Origin: Streptomyces caniferus
Lineage (GTDB): Bacteria > Actinomycetota > Actinomycetes > Streptomycetales > Streptomycetaceae
DNA length: 64,000 nucleotides
Direction: 5' to 3'
Assembly: GCF_009811555.1 (NCBI RefSeq)
Contig: NZ_BLIN01000005.1
Span: 2,613,501 to 2,677,500, forward strand
Below, piece by piece: positions 53,654 to 64,000 of the stretch. Each line of letters begins with the position of its first letter. The first letter of the stretch is position 1. The position numbers were made by a program, and so were the translations under genes. The notes beneath the pieces were generated by a model, which ran no database searches, was not told the DNA's origin, and was given only the letters and a program-made list of their open reading frames with translations.

Positions 53654-54573
53654 ACGCACCCCCGCACCCGCCGGCGGGCGACGGGCCGCGCTCCGGCCGC
53701 GGCCGCCGGACCCGTGCCGTACGGCTCGGCCCGCGCTCCGTCGCCGCCCTGGTGCTCATCTCGGCCATCGGCGTGATGGCCTTCGGGTGGCCGCTGCTGG
53801 CCGGCTCCGCCTCCGGGCTCGCCCATTCCCAGGACGCGCCCTGGCTGTTCGCCGCGCTGCTGCCGATGCTGCTCGCCGTGGTCGTGGCGACCATTGCCGA
53901 CACCGGCCTGGACGCCAAGGCCATCGCCATGCTCGGTGTCCTGGCCGCGGCCGGGGCCGCGATGCGTCCGCTGGGAGCGGGGACGGCCGGTATCGAGCCG
54001 ATGTTCTTCCTGATGGTGCTGTCGGGGCGAGTGCTCGGGCCCGGCTTCGGGTTCGTGCTGGGGTCCGTGGCGATGTTCGCTTCGGCGCTGCTGACCGGTG
54101 GTGTCGGGCCGTGGATGCCGTTCCAGATGCTGTCGATGGGCTGGGTGTCGATGGGCGCCGGCCTGCTGCCGGGGGCCATGGAGGCCCCCCCTGCTCGAGC
54201 GAAGCCGAGAGCTTGGGGGAGGCTGCGCGGCCGCCGCGAACTGGCCGTGCTCGCCGCCTACGGAGCCGTCTCGGCCCTCCTCTACGGCCTGGTCATGAAC
54301 CTGCAGGGCTGGCCCTACATCGGCGGCATGGCCTCGGGGGTCTCCTTCGTCCCCGGGGACCCGCTCGACGAGAACCTCGCCCGCTACCTGGCCTACTGCC
54401 TCGCCACGTCGCTCGGCTGGGACGTCCCCCGGGCCCTGGTCACCGTGCTCCTCACCTGCACGCTGGGCGGCACCGTCCTCAAGGCCCTGCGCCGCGCCAC
54501 CCGCCGCGCGGCCTTCGACGTCCCGGTCTCCTTCCCCTCCGAGCAGCCGCCCCGGGGGGCCGCCGGCCCGTGA
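53650..54573 (+). CDS. ECF transporter S component, probable cobalamin-specific, with in-frame repeat insertion
   Basis: 307 residues, six hydrophobic helices (for example AALVLISAIGVMAFGWPLL near the start). It is the last gene of the riboswitch operon and would be the vitamin-binding subunit; cobalamin specificity comes from the riboswitch and the neighbouring binder, not from a recognised S-protein motif. Residues about 179-191 (APPARAKPRAWGR) are encoded by a copy of the dispersed palindromic repeat, adding a basic cytoplasmic or external loop without breaking the frame. Confidence 0.85.
   Translation: MNAPPHPPAGDGPRSGRGRRTRAVRLGPRSVAALVLISAIGVMAFGWPLLAGSASGLAHSQDAPWLFAALLPMLLAVVVATIADTGLDAKAIAMLGVLAAAGAAMRPLGAGTAGIEPMFFLMVLSGRVLGPGFGFVLGSVAMFASALLTGGVGPWMPFQMLSMGWVSMGAGLLPGAMEAPPARAKPRAWGRLRGRRELAVLAAYGAVSALLYGLVMNLQGWPYIGGMASGVSFVPGDPLDENLARYLAYCLATSLGWDVPRALVTVLLTCTLGGTVLKALRRATRRAAFDVPVSFPSEQPPRGAAGP
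54184..54222 (+). repeat. short palindromic repeat, copy 2, inside the S-component gene
   Basis: GGCCCCCCCTGCTCGAGCGAAGCCGAGAGCTTGGGGGAGG-like element (quoted in two parts: CCCCCCCTGCTCGAGCG, then AAGCCGAGAGCTTGGGGGAG) with CTC/GAG and CCCCC/GGGGG arms. It is the same type and orientation as copy 1 at 572-612, with a longer middle, and is read through in frame. Confidence 0.75.
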
Positions 54574-54613
54574 GCCGGCGCCCCCGTCCCTGCGCCCGCC
54601 GGCTCCCCCACGA

Positions 54614-57255
<2,642 letters not shown>

Positions 57256-57552
57256 CCGGGGTGGGCGGCGCGCGGCGAAAGCCGGACCAGCGGTATGTCC
57301 GAAAACGGTTCCGCCGTCAACCTTGCCAGTCGTCACGGGCAGACTTACATTCAACTCGCCAGTAACACTCGGCAGTTCGGCATTCTCGCGCACCGCTCGG
57401 CACCGCGCACCCCCGAGCCGCACGTTCTCCCCCATGTAGACACCTGCCGGCTCCCCCGCGCGTCTCCAGCACCACGCGCACCACGCGCACCCGCATGACC
57501 CCCACACGCTTCGGCAGTGCGCTCCACCGCTCTTCGAAGGGGACATACCGCT
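57256..57552 (+). promoter_or_regulatory. non-coding interval with promoter of the DUF6230 gene
   Basis: A housekeeping-like promoter is visible: TTGCCA (57323-57328) and TACATT (57346-57351) with a 17-bp spacer. It overlaps direct repeats GCCAGTCGTCACGG/GCCAGTAACACTCGG. The long leader of about 200 bp ends at a ribosome site GAAGGGG. Confidence 0.5.
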
Positions 57553-58173
57553 ATGAAGGACGCACACGGCAGACCTGTCACGGGACGTATCAGCTGGCGG
57601 AAGTTCGCCGTGCTCTCCGTCCCGGCCCTCGCCGGCACCGCCGCCCTGGGCATCGCCCTGGCCAACGGCGCGCTGGCGGCGTCGTTCGCCGTCTCGGGAC
57701 AGCAGTTCAAGGTCTCCGCCGACAGCCTCACGGGCAAGGGCTTCGCCCAGTACGGCGGCGTGGACGCGAACGCCAGGGGAGATCTCCTGCCGGTCGCCGT
57801 CACCGCCATCAAGACCGCCGAGCTGGACCATCTGTGCCAGTCGGTCGTCACCCACCTGCCGGTCATCGGCGACATCTCGCTCAACCTCAGTGCCGGTACG
57901 GGCAGTAAGCCCGTCGAGGCGGCCGACCTCTTCGTCGACGCCACCCAGCTCTCCGGCAATGCGACCTTCCACCAGATCGAGATCGGCCGGGACGCCTCCA
58001 CCCTCGACAAGGGACCGGACACCGCCCAGGGCATGCAGGACCTCTTCGCCCAGCAGGCCGACGACATCAACATCACCCATCTCCGGCAGACCGCCTGGGC
58101 CACCAACGCGGGGACCTTCAAGCTGTCCGGCCTGAACATGAAGATCTCCAAGGGCAAGAAGGAATGCTTCTGA
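57553..58173 (+). CDS. DUF6230-family exported protein
   Basis: 206 residues from ATG 57553. The Tat/Sec-like N-terminus (GRISWRKFAVLSVPALAGTAALGIALANGALA) ends near residue 45. The mature part is beta-rich (FAVSGQQFKVSADSLTGKGFAQYGGV), with two Cys (HLCQSV and KKECF at the end). NCBI's DUF6230 family matches this layout and is almost always followed by DUF6114. Function unknown. The stop lies 10 bp inside the next gene. Confidence 0.8.
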   Translation: MKDAHGRPVTGRISWRKFAVLSVPALAGTAALGIALANGALAASFAVSGQQFKVSADSLTGKGFAQYGGVDANARGDLLPVAVTAIKTAELDHLCQSVVTHLPVIGDISLNLSAGTGSKPVEAADLFVDATQLSGNATFHQIEIGRDASTLDKGPDTAQGMQDLFAQQADDINITHLRQTAWATNAGTFKLSGLNMKISKGKKECF

Positions 58174-58613
58174 CCTGGCGGCGCTGGCGGAGGGGGCGGC
58201 CCTTCTGGGGCGGCCTGGCGGCCGTCGTCGCCGGCGCCGAGATCTGTGCCATCCCGCTGGCACCGCTGAAGATCATGCTGCAACAGGGCATCGCCGGCAT
58301 CCCGTCCGTGCTGATGGGGCTGGTGATGATCGTGATGGGGCTCTCGGCGTGGTTCGCGCCGCACTACCGGGGCCTCGCGGGCGTGCTGACCGTGCTGTGT
58401 GCGGCGGCCGCCCTGGTGATGTCCAACCTCGGCGGCTTCCTGATCGGCACCGTCATCGGGATTCTCGGCGGCTCGATGATCTTTGCCTGGCAGCCGGTCG
58501 TCCCGCCGGCACCCGAAAACCCCGCCGCACCCGAGGCCGTCGCCGAACCCGGCAGCTCGCCCGAGGCCGTCGCCGGGCCCGGGGGCGGCACGCCCGCACC
58601 CAGCGAACCGTAG
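58164..58613 (+). CDS. DUF6114-type membrane protein
   Basis: 149 residues. Four membrane helices (about 12-35, 40-63, 66-84, 88-107) and a Pro/Ala/Glu-rich tail. An arginine-rich start (WRRWRRGRP) suggests the N-terminus is cytosolic. Overlaps the DUF6230 gene by 10 bp, so the two act together. Function unknown. Confidence 0.8.
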   Translation: MLLTWRRWRRGRPFWGGLAAVVAGAEICAIPLAPLKIMLQQGIAGIPSVLMGLVMIVMGLSAWFAPHYRGLAGVLTVLCAAAALVMSNLGGFLIGTVIGILGGSMIFAWQPVVPPAPENPAAPEAVAEPGSSPEAVAGPGGGTPAPSEP

Positions 58614-59423
<810 letters not shown>

Positions 59424-59497
59424 GCGGCCGGCCACGGGTGGCGGCCGTCGCGGGCGGGCGTCACCCGTAGAGGGCCGCGCGGCGGGCCGCCGCCCGC

Positions 59498-59887
59498 TCA
59501 GCGCACGGCCAGGCCGAAGGCCGTCACCGCGAACAGCGCCACCACGGCGACCGAGCCGCTCAGGACCGCGGTGATCAGCCGTCGCCGCAGGGCCCGGTAG
59601 ACGCCGTCGTATTCGGTCCGCAGGGCGGCGCTGCGGACCGCGATGCGCTCCAGGTAGGCGCGTGAGGCGTCGCGCTGGTCCTGGCAATAGCGCACCTCCA
59701 CTTCCCACCGCTGGGAATCGGTGAGCCAGGGCAGGCCGTCGCAGAATTCCTGCGCGCGGGTGCGGGCCCGGTCCTTCTCCGCCTCCCAGAGGAGGAATCC
59801 CTCGATCTCGTTGAGGGCCCGCTCCGGATCCAGCTGCATTCCGTCGCCCCTCCGCATTTCCTCGTCCCTCCGCGTGCCCTCGCTCAT
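59498..59887 (-). CDS. small protein with C-terminal membrane helix, coupled to ctaD
   Basis: 129 residues from ATG 59887. The first about 100 residues are helical and charged ([26 protein letters not shown]), then one membrane helix ([25 protein letters not shown]). It shares 4 bp with the cytochrome oxidase gene (ATGA), so it is probably produced in step with it. Function unknown; assembly or regulation of the oxidase is inference. Confidence 0.7.
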   Translation of the reverse strand: MSEGTRRDEEMRRGDGMQLDPERALNEIEGFLLWEAEKDRARTRAQEFCDGLPWLTDSQRWEVEVRYCQDQRDASRAYLERIAVRSAALRTEYDGVYRALRRRLITAVLSGSVAVVALFAVTAFGLAVR

Positions 59888-61530
59888 GTGCGTGCTCCGA
59901 TGCCGGCGACCGGCGCGTTCCCGGAATCCGCCAGGGCATCGGTCTCCTGCGCGATCTCCGGGTGGTGCAGGTCGAACGCCGGGGATTCGGACCGGATGCG
60001 GGGCAGGGTGCGGAAGTTGTGCCGCGGCGGCGGGCAGGACGTCGCCCATTCCAGCGAGCGGCCATATCCCCACGGGTCGTCGGACTCGACCTTCTCGCCG
60101 TACTTCGCCGTCTTCCAGACGTTGTAGAAGAACGGCAGCAGGGAGAGCCCGAGGAGGAAGGAGAAGATGCTGGAGACGGTGTTCAGGGCGGTGAATCCGT
60201 CGGCGGCGAGATAGTCGGGGATACGGCGGATCATGCCCTCGGCGCCCAGCCAGTGCTGGACGAGGAAGGTGCCGTGGAAGCCCACGAACAGCGTCCAGAA
60301 GGTGATCTTGCCGAGCCGCTCGTCCAGCATCTTGCCGGTGAACTTCGGCCACCAGAAGTGGAAGCCGGCGAACATCGCGAAGACGACCGTCCCGAAGACC
60401 ACGTAGTGGAAGTGCGCCACCACGAAGTACGAGTCCGAGACGTGGAAGTCCATCGGCGGCGAGGCCAGGATGACACCGGTCAGACCACCGAAGGTGAAGG
60501 TGATCAGGAACCCGATCGTCCAGAGCATCGGCGTCTCGAAGGACAGCGAGCCCTTCCACATCGTGCCGATCCAGTTGAAGAACTTCACACCGGTCGGCAC
60601 CGCGATCAGGAACGTCATGAACGAGAAGAACGGCAACAGCACGCCGCCCGTCACATACATGTGGTGCGCCCACACCGTCACCGACAGACCGGCAATCGAG
60701 ATCGTCGCCGCGATCAGGCCGATGTAACCGAACATCGGCTTCCGGGAGAACACCGGAATGACCTCGGAAATGATGCCGAAGAACGGCAGCGCGATGATGT
60801 ACACCTCTGGATGGCCGAAGAACCAGAAGAGATGCTGCCAGAGCAACGCCCCGCCATTTGCCGCATCGAAGACATGCGCCCCGAATTCACGGTCCGCCTC
60901 CAGGGCGAACAGCGCCGCCGCCAGCACCGGGAAGGCCAGCAGGACCAGCACACCGGTCAGCAGCACGTTCCAGGTGAAGATCGGCATCCGGAACATCGTC
61001 ATGCCAGGAGCCCGCATGCAGATGATCGTCGTGATGAAGTTGACCGAACCGAGGATCGTGCCGAAGCCCGAGAAGGCCAGACCCATGATCCACATGTCCG
61101 CGCCGACGCCCGGCGAACGCACCGCGTCCGAGAGCGGCGAGTACGCGAACCAGCCGAAGTCGGCCGCACCCTGCGGGGTGAGGAAGCCGGCCACCGCGAT
61201 CAGCGAGCCGAAGAGGTACAGCCAGTAGGCGAACATGTTCAGCCGCGGGAACGCCACGTCGGGCGCGCCGATCTGCAGCGGCATGATCCAGTTCGCGAAA
61301 CCGGCGAACAGCGGCGTCGCGAACATCAGCAGCATGATCGTGCCGTGCATCGTGAACGCCTGGTTGAACTGCTCGTTCGACATGATCTGGTGGCCGGGGC
61401 GGGCCAGTTCGGCGCGCATCAGCAGCGCCATCAGGCCACCGACGCAGAAGAACGCGAACGCGGTGACCAGGTAGAGCGTGCCGATCGTCTTGTGGTCCGT
61501 GGTCGTCAGCCACTTCACGGGAGATCTCAT
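59884..61530 (-). CDS. ctaD: cytochrome c oxidase subunit I (ctaD paralogue)
   Basis: 548 residues from ATG 61530. Heme-copper oxidase subunit I with 12 membrane helices: heme a ligand [11 protein letters not shown], CuB site [15 protein letters not shown] (His-Tyr), [11 protein letters not shown] and the heme a3/heme a pair AHFHYVVFG. It reduces oxygen to water and pumps protons. Streptomyces usually carry two ctaD genes; this copy lacks neighbouring ctaC/ctaE/qcr genes, so it is the solitary paralogue. C-terminal tail about 55 residues beyond the last helix. Confidence 0.93.
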   Translation of the reverse strand: MRSPVKWLTTTDHKTIGTLYLVTAFAFFCVGGLMALLMRAELARPGHQIMSNEQFNQAFTMHGTIMLLMFATPLFAGFANWIMPLQIGAPDVAFPRLNMFAYWLYLFGSLIAVAGFLTPQGAADFGWFAYSPLSDAVRSPGVGADMWIMGLAFSGFGTILGSVNFITTIICMRAPGMTMFRMPIFTWNVLLTGVLVLLAFPVLAAALFALEADREFGAHVFDAANGGALLWQHLFWFFGHPEVYIIALPFFGIISEVIPVFSRKPMFGYIGLIAATISIAGLSVTVWAHHMYVTGGVLLPFFSFMTFLIAVPTGVKFFNWIGTMWKGSLSFETPMLWTIGFLITFTFGGLTGVILASPPMDFHVSDSYFVVAHFHYVVFGTVVFAMFAGFHFWWPKFTGKMLDERLGKITFWTLFVGFHGTFLVQHWLGAEGMIRRIPDYLAADGFTALNTVSSIFSFLLGLSLLPFFYNVWKTAKYGEKVESDDPWGYGRSLEWATSCPPPRHNFRTLPRIRSESPAFDLHHPEIAQETDALADSGNAPVAGIGART

Positions 61531-61657
61531 GCCCCGTAGGTGTCCAAAGCCGCCGCGCACGTCACCATCGGCGAGGGGCGAAGGGCCCTCGCGGCCGGTG
61601 GGAAGACTCACCCCGGGAAGGTGTGAAGATCGGGGCCATGCCGGACACCAAGGGTTC

Positions 61658-62347
61658 ATGAGCACGGACGACGCCTTCGCCGAGGCCTATCGCGCGCACT
61701 ACTGGGCGGTCAGCCGCTTTGTGGCGCGGCGGCTGGACGGGCAGGCACACGAGGTCGAGGAAGTGGTGGCGGAGGTCTTCTCCATAGCCTGGAGACGACG
61801 CGCCGAACTCCCCGACGCGCCGCTGCCCTGGCTGTACGGGGTGGCCCGGAACTGTCTGGCCAATACGGTGCGGGGGATGGGCCGTTACCGCCGTCTGCTG
61901 CACCGGCTCGGCAGCCACGAGGCGGCGCAGCGACGGCAGACCGTGGAGAGCCCGGACGCCGAGCGGCCCGGCTCCTGGGTGCACGAGGCGCTGGCCCGGC
62001 TCGCACCCGCCGATCAGGAGGTGCTGCGCCTGACGGCCTGGGAGGAACTGACCGTCGAGGAGCTGGCGGTGACCCTCGGGTGCGGCCGGAGCGCGGCGGC
62101 CATGCGGCTGCACCGGGCGCGCGGCCGGCTCCGTACGCAGATCGAGCGGATGCGGCCACGGGACAGCGGCACCACCCGGCCCGAGGCGCCTCCGCCACGG
62201 TCCGACGCACCGCCTTCACCGCGCCCCTCACCCTCACCGCCCACCCCGCTCCCGGCGACCGCCCGCGCTCTCGCTCCGTCCCCCGCACCGACCCGAGATT
62301 CCCCCCACCCCGTACCGACCCGAGCGGGAGGCCGCCGCCATGACTGA
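61658..62347 (+). CDS. ECF-type RNA polymerase sigma factor
   Basis: 229 residues from ATG 61658. Sigma region 2: [37 protein letters not shown]; region 4: [48 protein letters not shown]. The last about 60 residues are Pro/Ser-rich, unusual for this class. It overlaps the next gene by 8 bp, whose product is the likely partner. It is divergent from ctaD across 127 bp. Confidence 0.88.
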   Translation: MSTDDAFAEAYRAHYWAVSRFVARRLDGQAHEVEEVVAEVFSIAWRRRAELPDAPLPWLYGVARNCLANTVRGMGRYRRLLHRLGSHEAAQRRQTVESPDAERPGSWVHEALARLAPADQEVLRLTAWEELTVEELAVTLGCGRSAAAMRLHRARGRLRTQIERMRPRDSGTTRPEAPPPRSDAPPSPRPSPSPPTPLPATARALAPSPAPTRDSPHPVPTRAGGRRHD

Positions 62348-63371
62348 GGAACTGGAGCTGCTGCGGCAGGCCGATCCCGTCTCCGCCGACGAGGGACCCT
62401 GGCGCGACCGCCCGCTGACCGCACGGGCCGAGGCCCGTCTGCAGGCGCTGACGGCCGACGCCGCCCCCCGCCGCCGTCCGCATGCGGTGCGCCGTCGGCG
62501 CCTGGTGATGGGCCTGACCGCCGTGTCGGCGGCCGCCGTCGCCGCCCTGGCGCTCACCTTCTCCGGTGCCGGCAGCAGCCCCGCCGTCGCCGCACCCCTC
62601 GCCCTCTCCCTGCACGCCGACGCCCCGTCCGTCCCGCTGGACGTCCTCGCCCGCAAGGCGGAGGCCAGGGCGCGCGCGGCCGGTGCCGGGGACGGGCCGC
62701 GCCGGGGCAGCCATCTGCAGAGCTGGTACATGAGCATGGAGTCGGGCCCCGACGCCGATCCGCCCGTCACCGTGCCCGAGGAGCGCATCACCCGCTGGCA
62801 CGACGACGGCAGCGGCTCGGAGCTGGTCGTGGCCACCGACCCGCGGCATCCGGGCCGCCCGGTGATCCACGACGACGACGGCCGCTGGCAGACCGTCAGC
62901 GACGGCAAGGTGCTGCACCGCAAGACCTATCCCGCGGGCTCGGAGGCCCGGCACAGCGGTCTCGCCTCCCGTACGAGGCCGTCGACGGACCCGGCGGCCC
63001 TGCGGGAACAGCTGTCGTGGCTGTACGGCGGACCGGACGGCGTCCGCACGACTCCGCAGCTCCTGTCGGCGCTCTCCTCCTTCCGCCAGGAGTGGACCCC
63101 GGGGCCGCGGGAGACGGCCGCCGTCGTCCGGATGCTGGCCGACGCGGGCGGGCTCCGGCAGGCGGGCAAGGTCACCGACCGGCTGGGCCGGCACGGGCTG
63201 GCCTATGTGTACGACGGCCCCGACGGCGCCACGAACTCCACCCGCCAGATGGTGATCCTCGATCCGCGTACCGGCGACCTCCTGGGGCTGGAGATCACCT
63301 TCACCAAGGACGAGCCGGACTTCAGGATCAAGGCGGGGGAGGTCATGTCGTACGAGGCGTGGATGCCGTGA
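62340..63371 (+). CDS. CU044_5270-family membrane protein, sigma-linked
   Basis: 343 residues. A cytosolic N-terminus (about 1-55) is followed by one membrane helix (VMGLTAVSAAAVAALALTFSG) and an extracytoplasmic domain of about 250 residues (WYMSMESGP...GGLRQAGKVTDRLGRHGLAYVYDGPD). Its position right after an ECF sigma gene with overlapping ends suggests an anti-sigma or signal-receptor role, though no zinc anti-sigma HxxxCxxC motif is present. NCBI uses the name CU044_5270 for this architecture. Confidence 0.78.
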   Translation: MTEELELLRQADPVSADEGPWRDRPLTARAEARLQALTADAAPRRRPHAVRRRRLVMGLTAVSAAAVAALALTFSGAGSSPAVAAPLALSLHADAPSVPLDVLARKAEARARAAGAGDGPRRGSHLQSWYMSMESGPDADPPVTVPEERITRWHDDGSGSELVVATDPRHPGRPVIHDDDGRWQTVSDGKVLHRKTYPAGSEARHSGLASRTRPSTDPAALREQLSWLYGGPDGVRTTPQLLSALSSFRQEWTPGPRETAAVVRMLADAGGLRQAGKVTDRLGRHGLAYVYDGPDGATNSTRQMVILDPRTGDLLGLEITFTKDEPDFRIKAGEVMSYEAWMP

Positions 63372-63850
63372 CCGGGCGGCCGCCGGGCCCGCGCCCGAGT
63401 GGCGGGCCCAGCGGTCATGGCCGATCCTTGAGGGAACGCGACGATCCACATCGGCGCGGCGGGCAGCATCGCGCCGCCGCGCCGTTCTCGTGTCCGTGCG
63501 CGCGTTCTCGCGTCCGTGAGTGACGTTCCCGCCTCGTGCCCGGCGTTCTCATGTGCCCGAGCGGCGCTCCCGTCCCCCCGAGCAGCACTCGCACGCCCGG
63601 TCGCGGACGTATCGGGCATCTCCGGCTTCTCGGACACCCCCTCCCGGCCACGAGCGCACCGCCCCACCGTGACGCACCCCACAATCCCCCGAAGGTTGCA
63701 GCGGATCATCGCGATATGGATCACAGACATAAGCGCCACTGATCACTTCACGAAAGGGCGTTTCCCCAGCAAGGAGCGGGTATACGGCCACCTGCGCGGT
63801 CGTCCGCGCACTGTCCGTGATGATCCGGTCTGCCCCTATGGTCGACCTTT

Positions 63851-63896
63851 GCCCGCCGCTCCACGGCGGGCTTTGGCCCGCCGCTCCGTGGTGGGC
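63851..63896. repeat. tandem hairpin repeat
   Basis: GCCCGCCGCTCCACGGCGGGC (63851-63871) and GCCCGCCGCTCCGTGGTGGGC (63876-63896) are in direct tandem, each able to form an 8-bp hairpin, separated by TTTG. They may be a terminator pair or a REP-like element. Confidence 0.65.
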
Positions 63897-63940
63897 GGAG
63901 TCATGTTGTCGTCCAAAGAGAGCGCAGGCGAGCGAGCACG

Positions 63941-64000
63941 TGCCGACGCAGTCCCACGTCGCCCCCGGGCCCCGTACCCCCGTCGGCAGCAGTGCCGATC
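63941..64000 (+). CDS. possible 5' end of a gene cut by the window edge
   Basis: The frame GTG 63941 encodes VPTQSHVAPGPRTPVGSSAD and stays open to the end. Only 20 codons are visible, so function cannot be told. Codon third positions are G/C-rich, as expected for a gene here. Confidence 0.3.

Larger units (their letters stand above)
63372..64000. other. repeat-rich interval at the window end
   Basis: After the sigma-linked gene, 63470-63620 carries degenerate GCGTTCTCGYGTCCG repeats. 63695-63800 is more AT-rich and a likely promoter area (ATCACTTCACGAAAGG). 63851-63896 has two hairpins. From 63941 a GTG-initiated frame (VPTQSHVAPGPRTPVGSSAD) runs off the end and may be the 5' tip of a gene, but no firm ribosome site is seen. 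Confidence 0.45.

Noticed and set aside
57295..57498. 67-residue plus-strand frame after cyp125
   Set aside because: It spans a good promoter (57323-57351) and has no ribosome site; composition is not protein-like.

Overview
The window is high-GC actinobacterial chromosome, almost certainly Streptomyces. Evidence: very strong G/C at third codon positions, frequent GTG starts, ATGA/GTGA/CTGA start-stop overlaps, an actinobacterial class A RNase P RNA, and Streptomyces-typical families (DUF4429/SHOCT, DUF6230/DUF6114, SCO2322, DUF5336, CU044_5270). No integrase, transposase, CRISPR array, rRNA or ordinary tRNA gene was found.

Layout. (1) 1-3.4 kb: a DUF4429 gene broken by a short palindromic repeat, an SDR and a secreted serine protease. 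(2) 3.9-9.3 kb: a compact island with an HEXXH metallopeptidase-like protein, a MAB_1171c-like membrane protein, an FAD oxidoreductase, a squalene/phytoene-synthase-like enzyme and a convergent XRE regulator. (3) 9.75-10.9 kb, minus strand: a DUF7873-like gene followed by two tandem circularly permuted tRNA-like RNAs and an intrinsic terminator. (4) 11-22.5 kb: housekeeping and RNA-metabolism genes, including rnpB, a MerR regulator, an RNB exoribonuclease, yaaA, eda, an RNase H/acid phosphatase fusion, a C4 zinc-ribbon protein and a Nif3-like protein.

(5) 22.5-57.3 kb: a dispersed sterol side-chain degradation regulon. The genes resemble mycobacterial Hsd4A, an alcohol dehydrogenase, Hsd4B, an Ltp thiolase, FadE34, Rv3520c, a 3Fe-4S ferredoxin, an aldehyde dehydrogenase, FadA5 and CYP125. 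A KstR-type TetR regulator lies in the middle (44.2 kb). Seven KstR-type boxes (TNNAACNNGTTNNA) and four copies of a second palindrome (CTGAC-N5-GTCAG) mark the promoters. Interleaved are an ABC exporter with a two-component system, an MFS pump, an amidase, and a glycosyltransferase/methyltransferase/terpenoid-cyclase-fold operon that shares its upstream region with kstR.

(6) 48.5-54.6 kb: a cobalamin-riboswitch-headed operon with a membrane-anchored alpha/alpha-barrel protein, an SCO2322 protein, CbiQ/EcfT, a fused two-ATPase EcfA and an S component. This reads as vitamin B12 uptake with a split transcobalamin-like surface receptor. (7) 57.5-63.4 kb: DUF6230/DUF6114 and a secreted protein, a cytochrome oxidase subunit I paralogue, and an ECF sigma factor with a membrane partner. 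The last 0.6 kb is repeat-rich and mostly non-coding.

Protein family names come from remembered sequence similarity and visible motifs, not from searches. RNA structures and operators were worked out by hand from the sequence.
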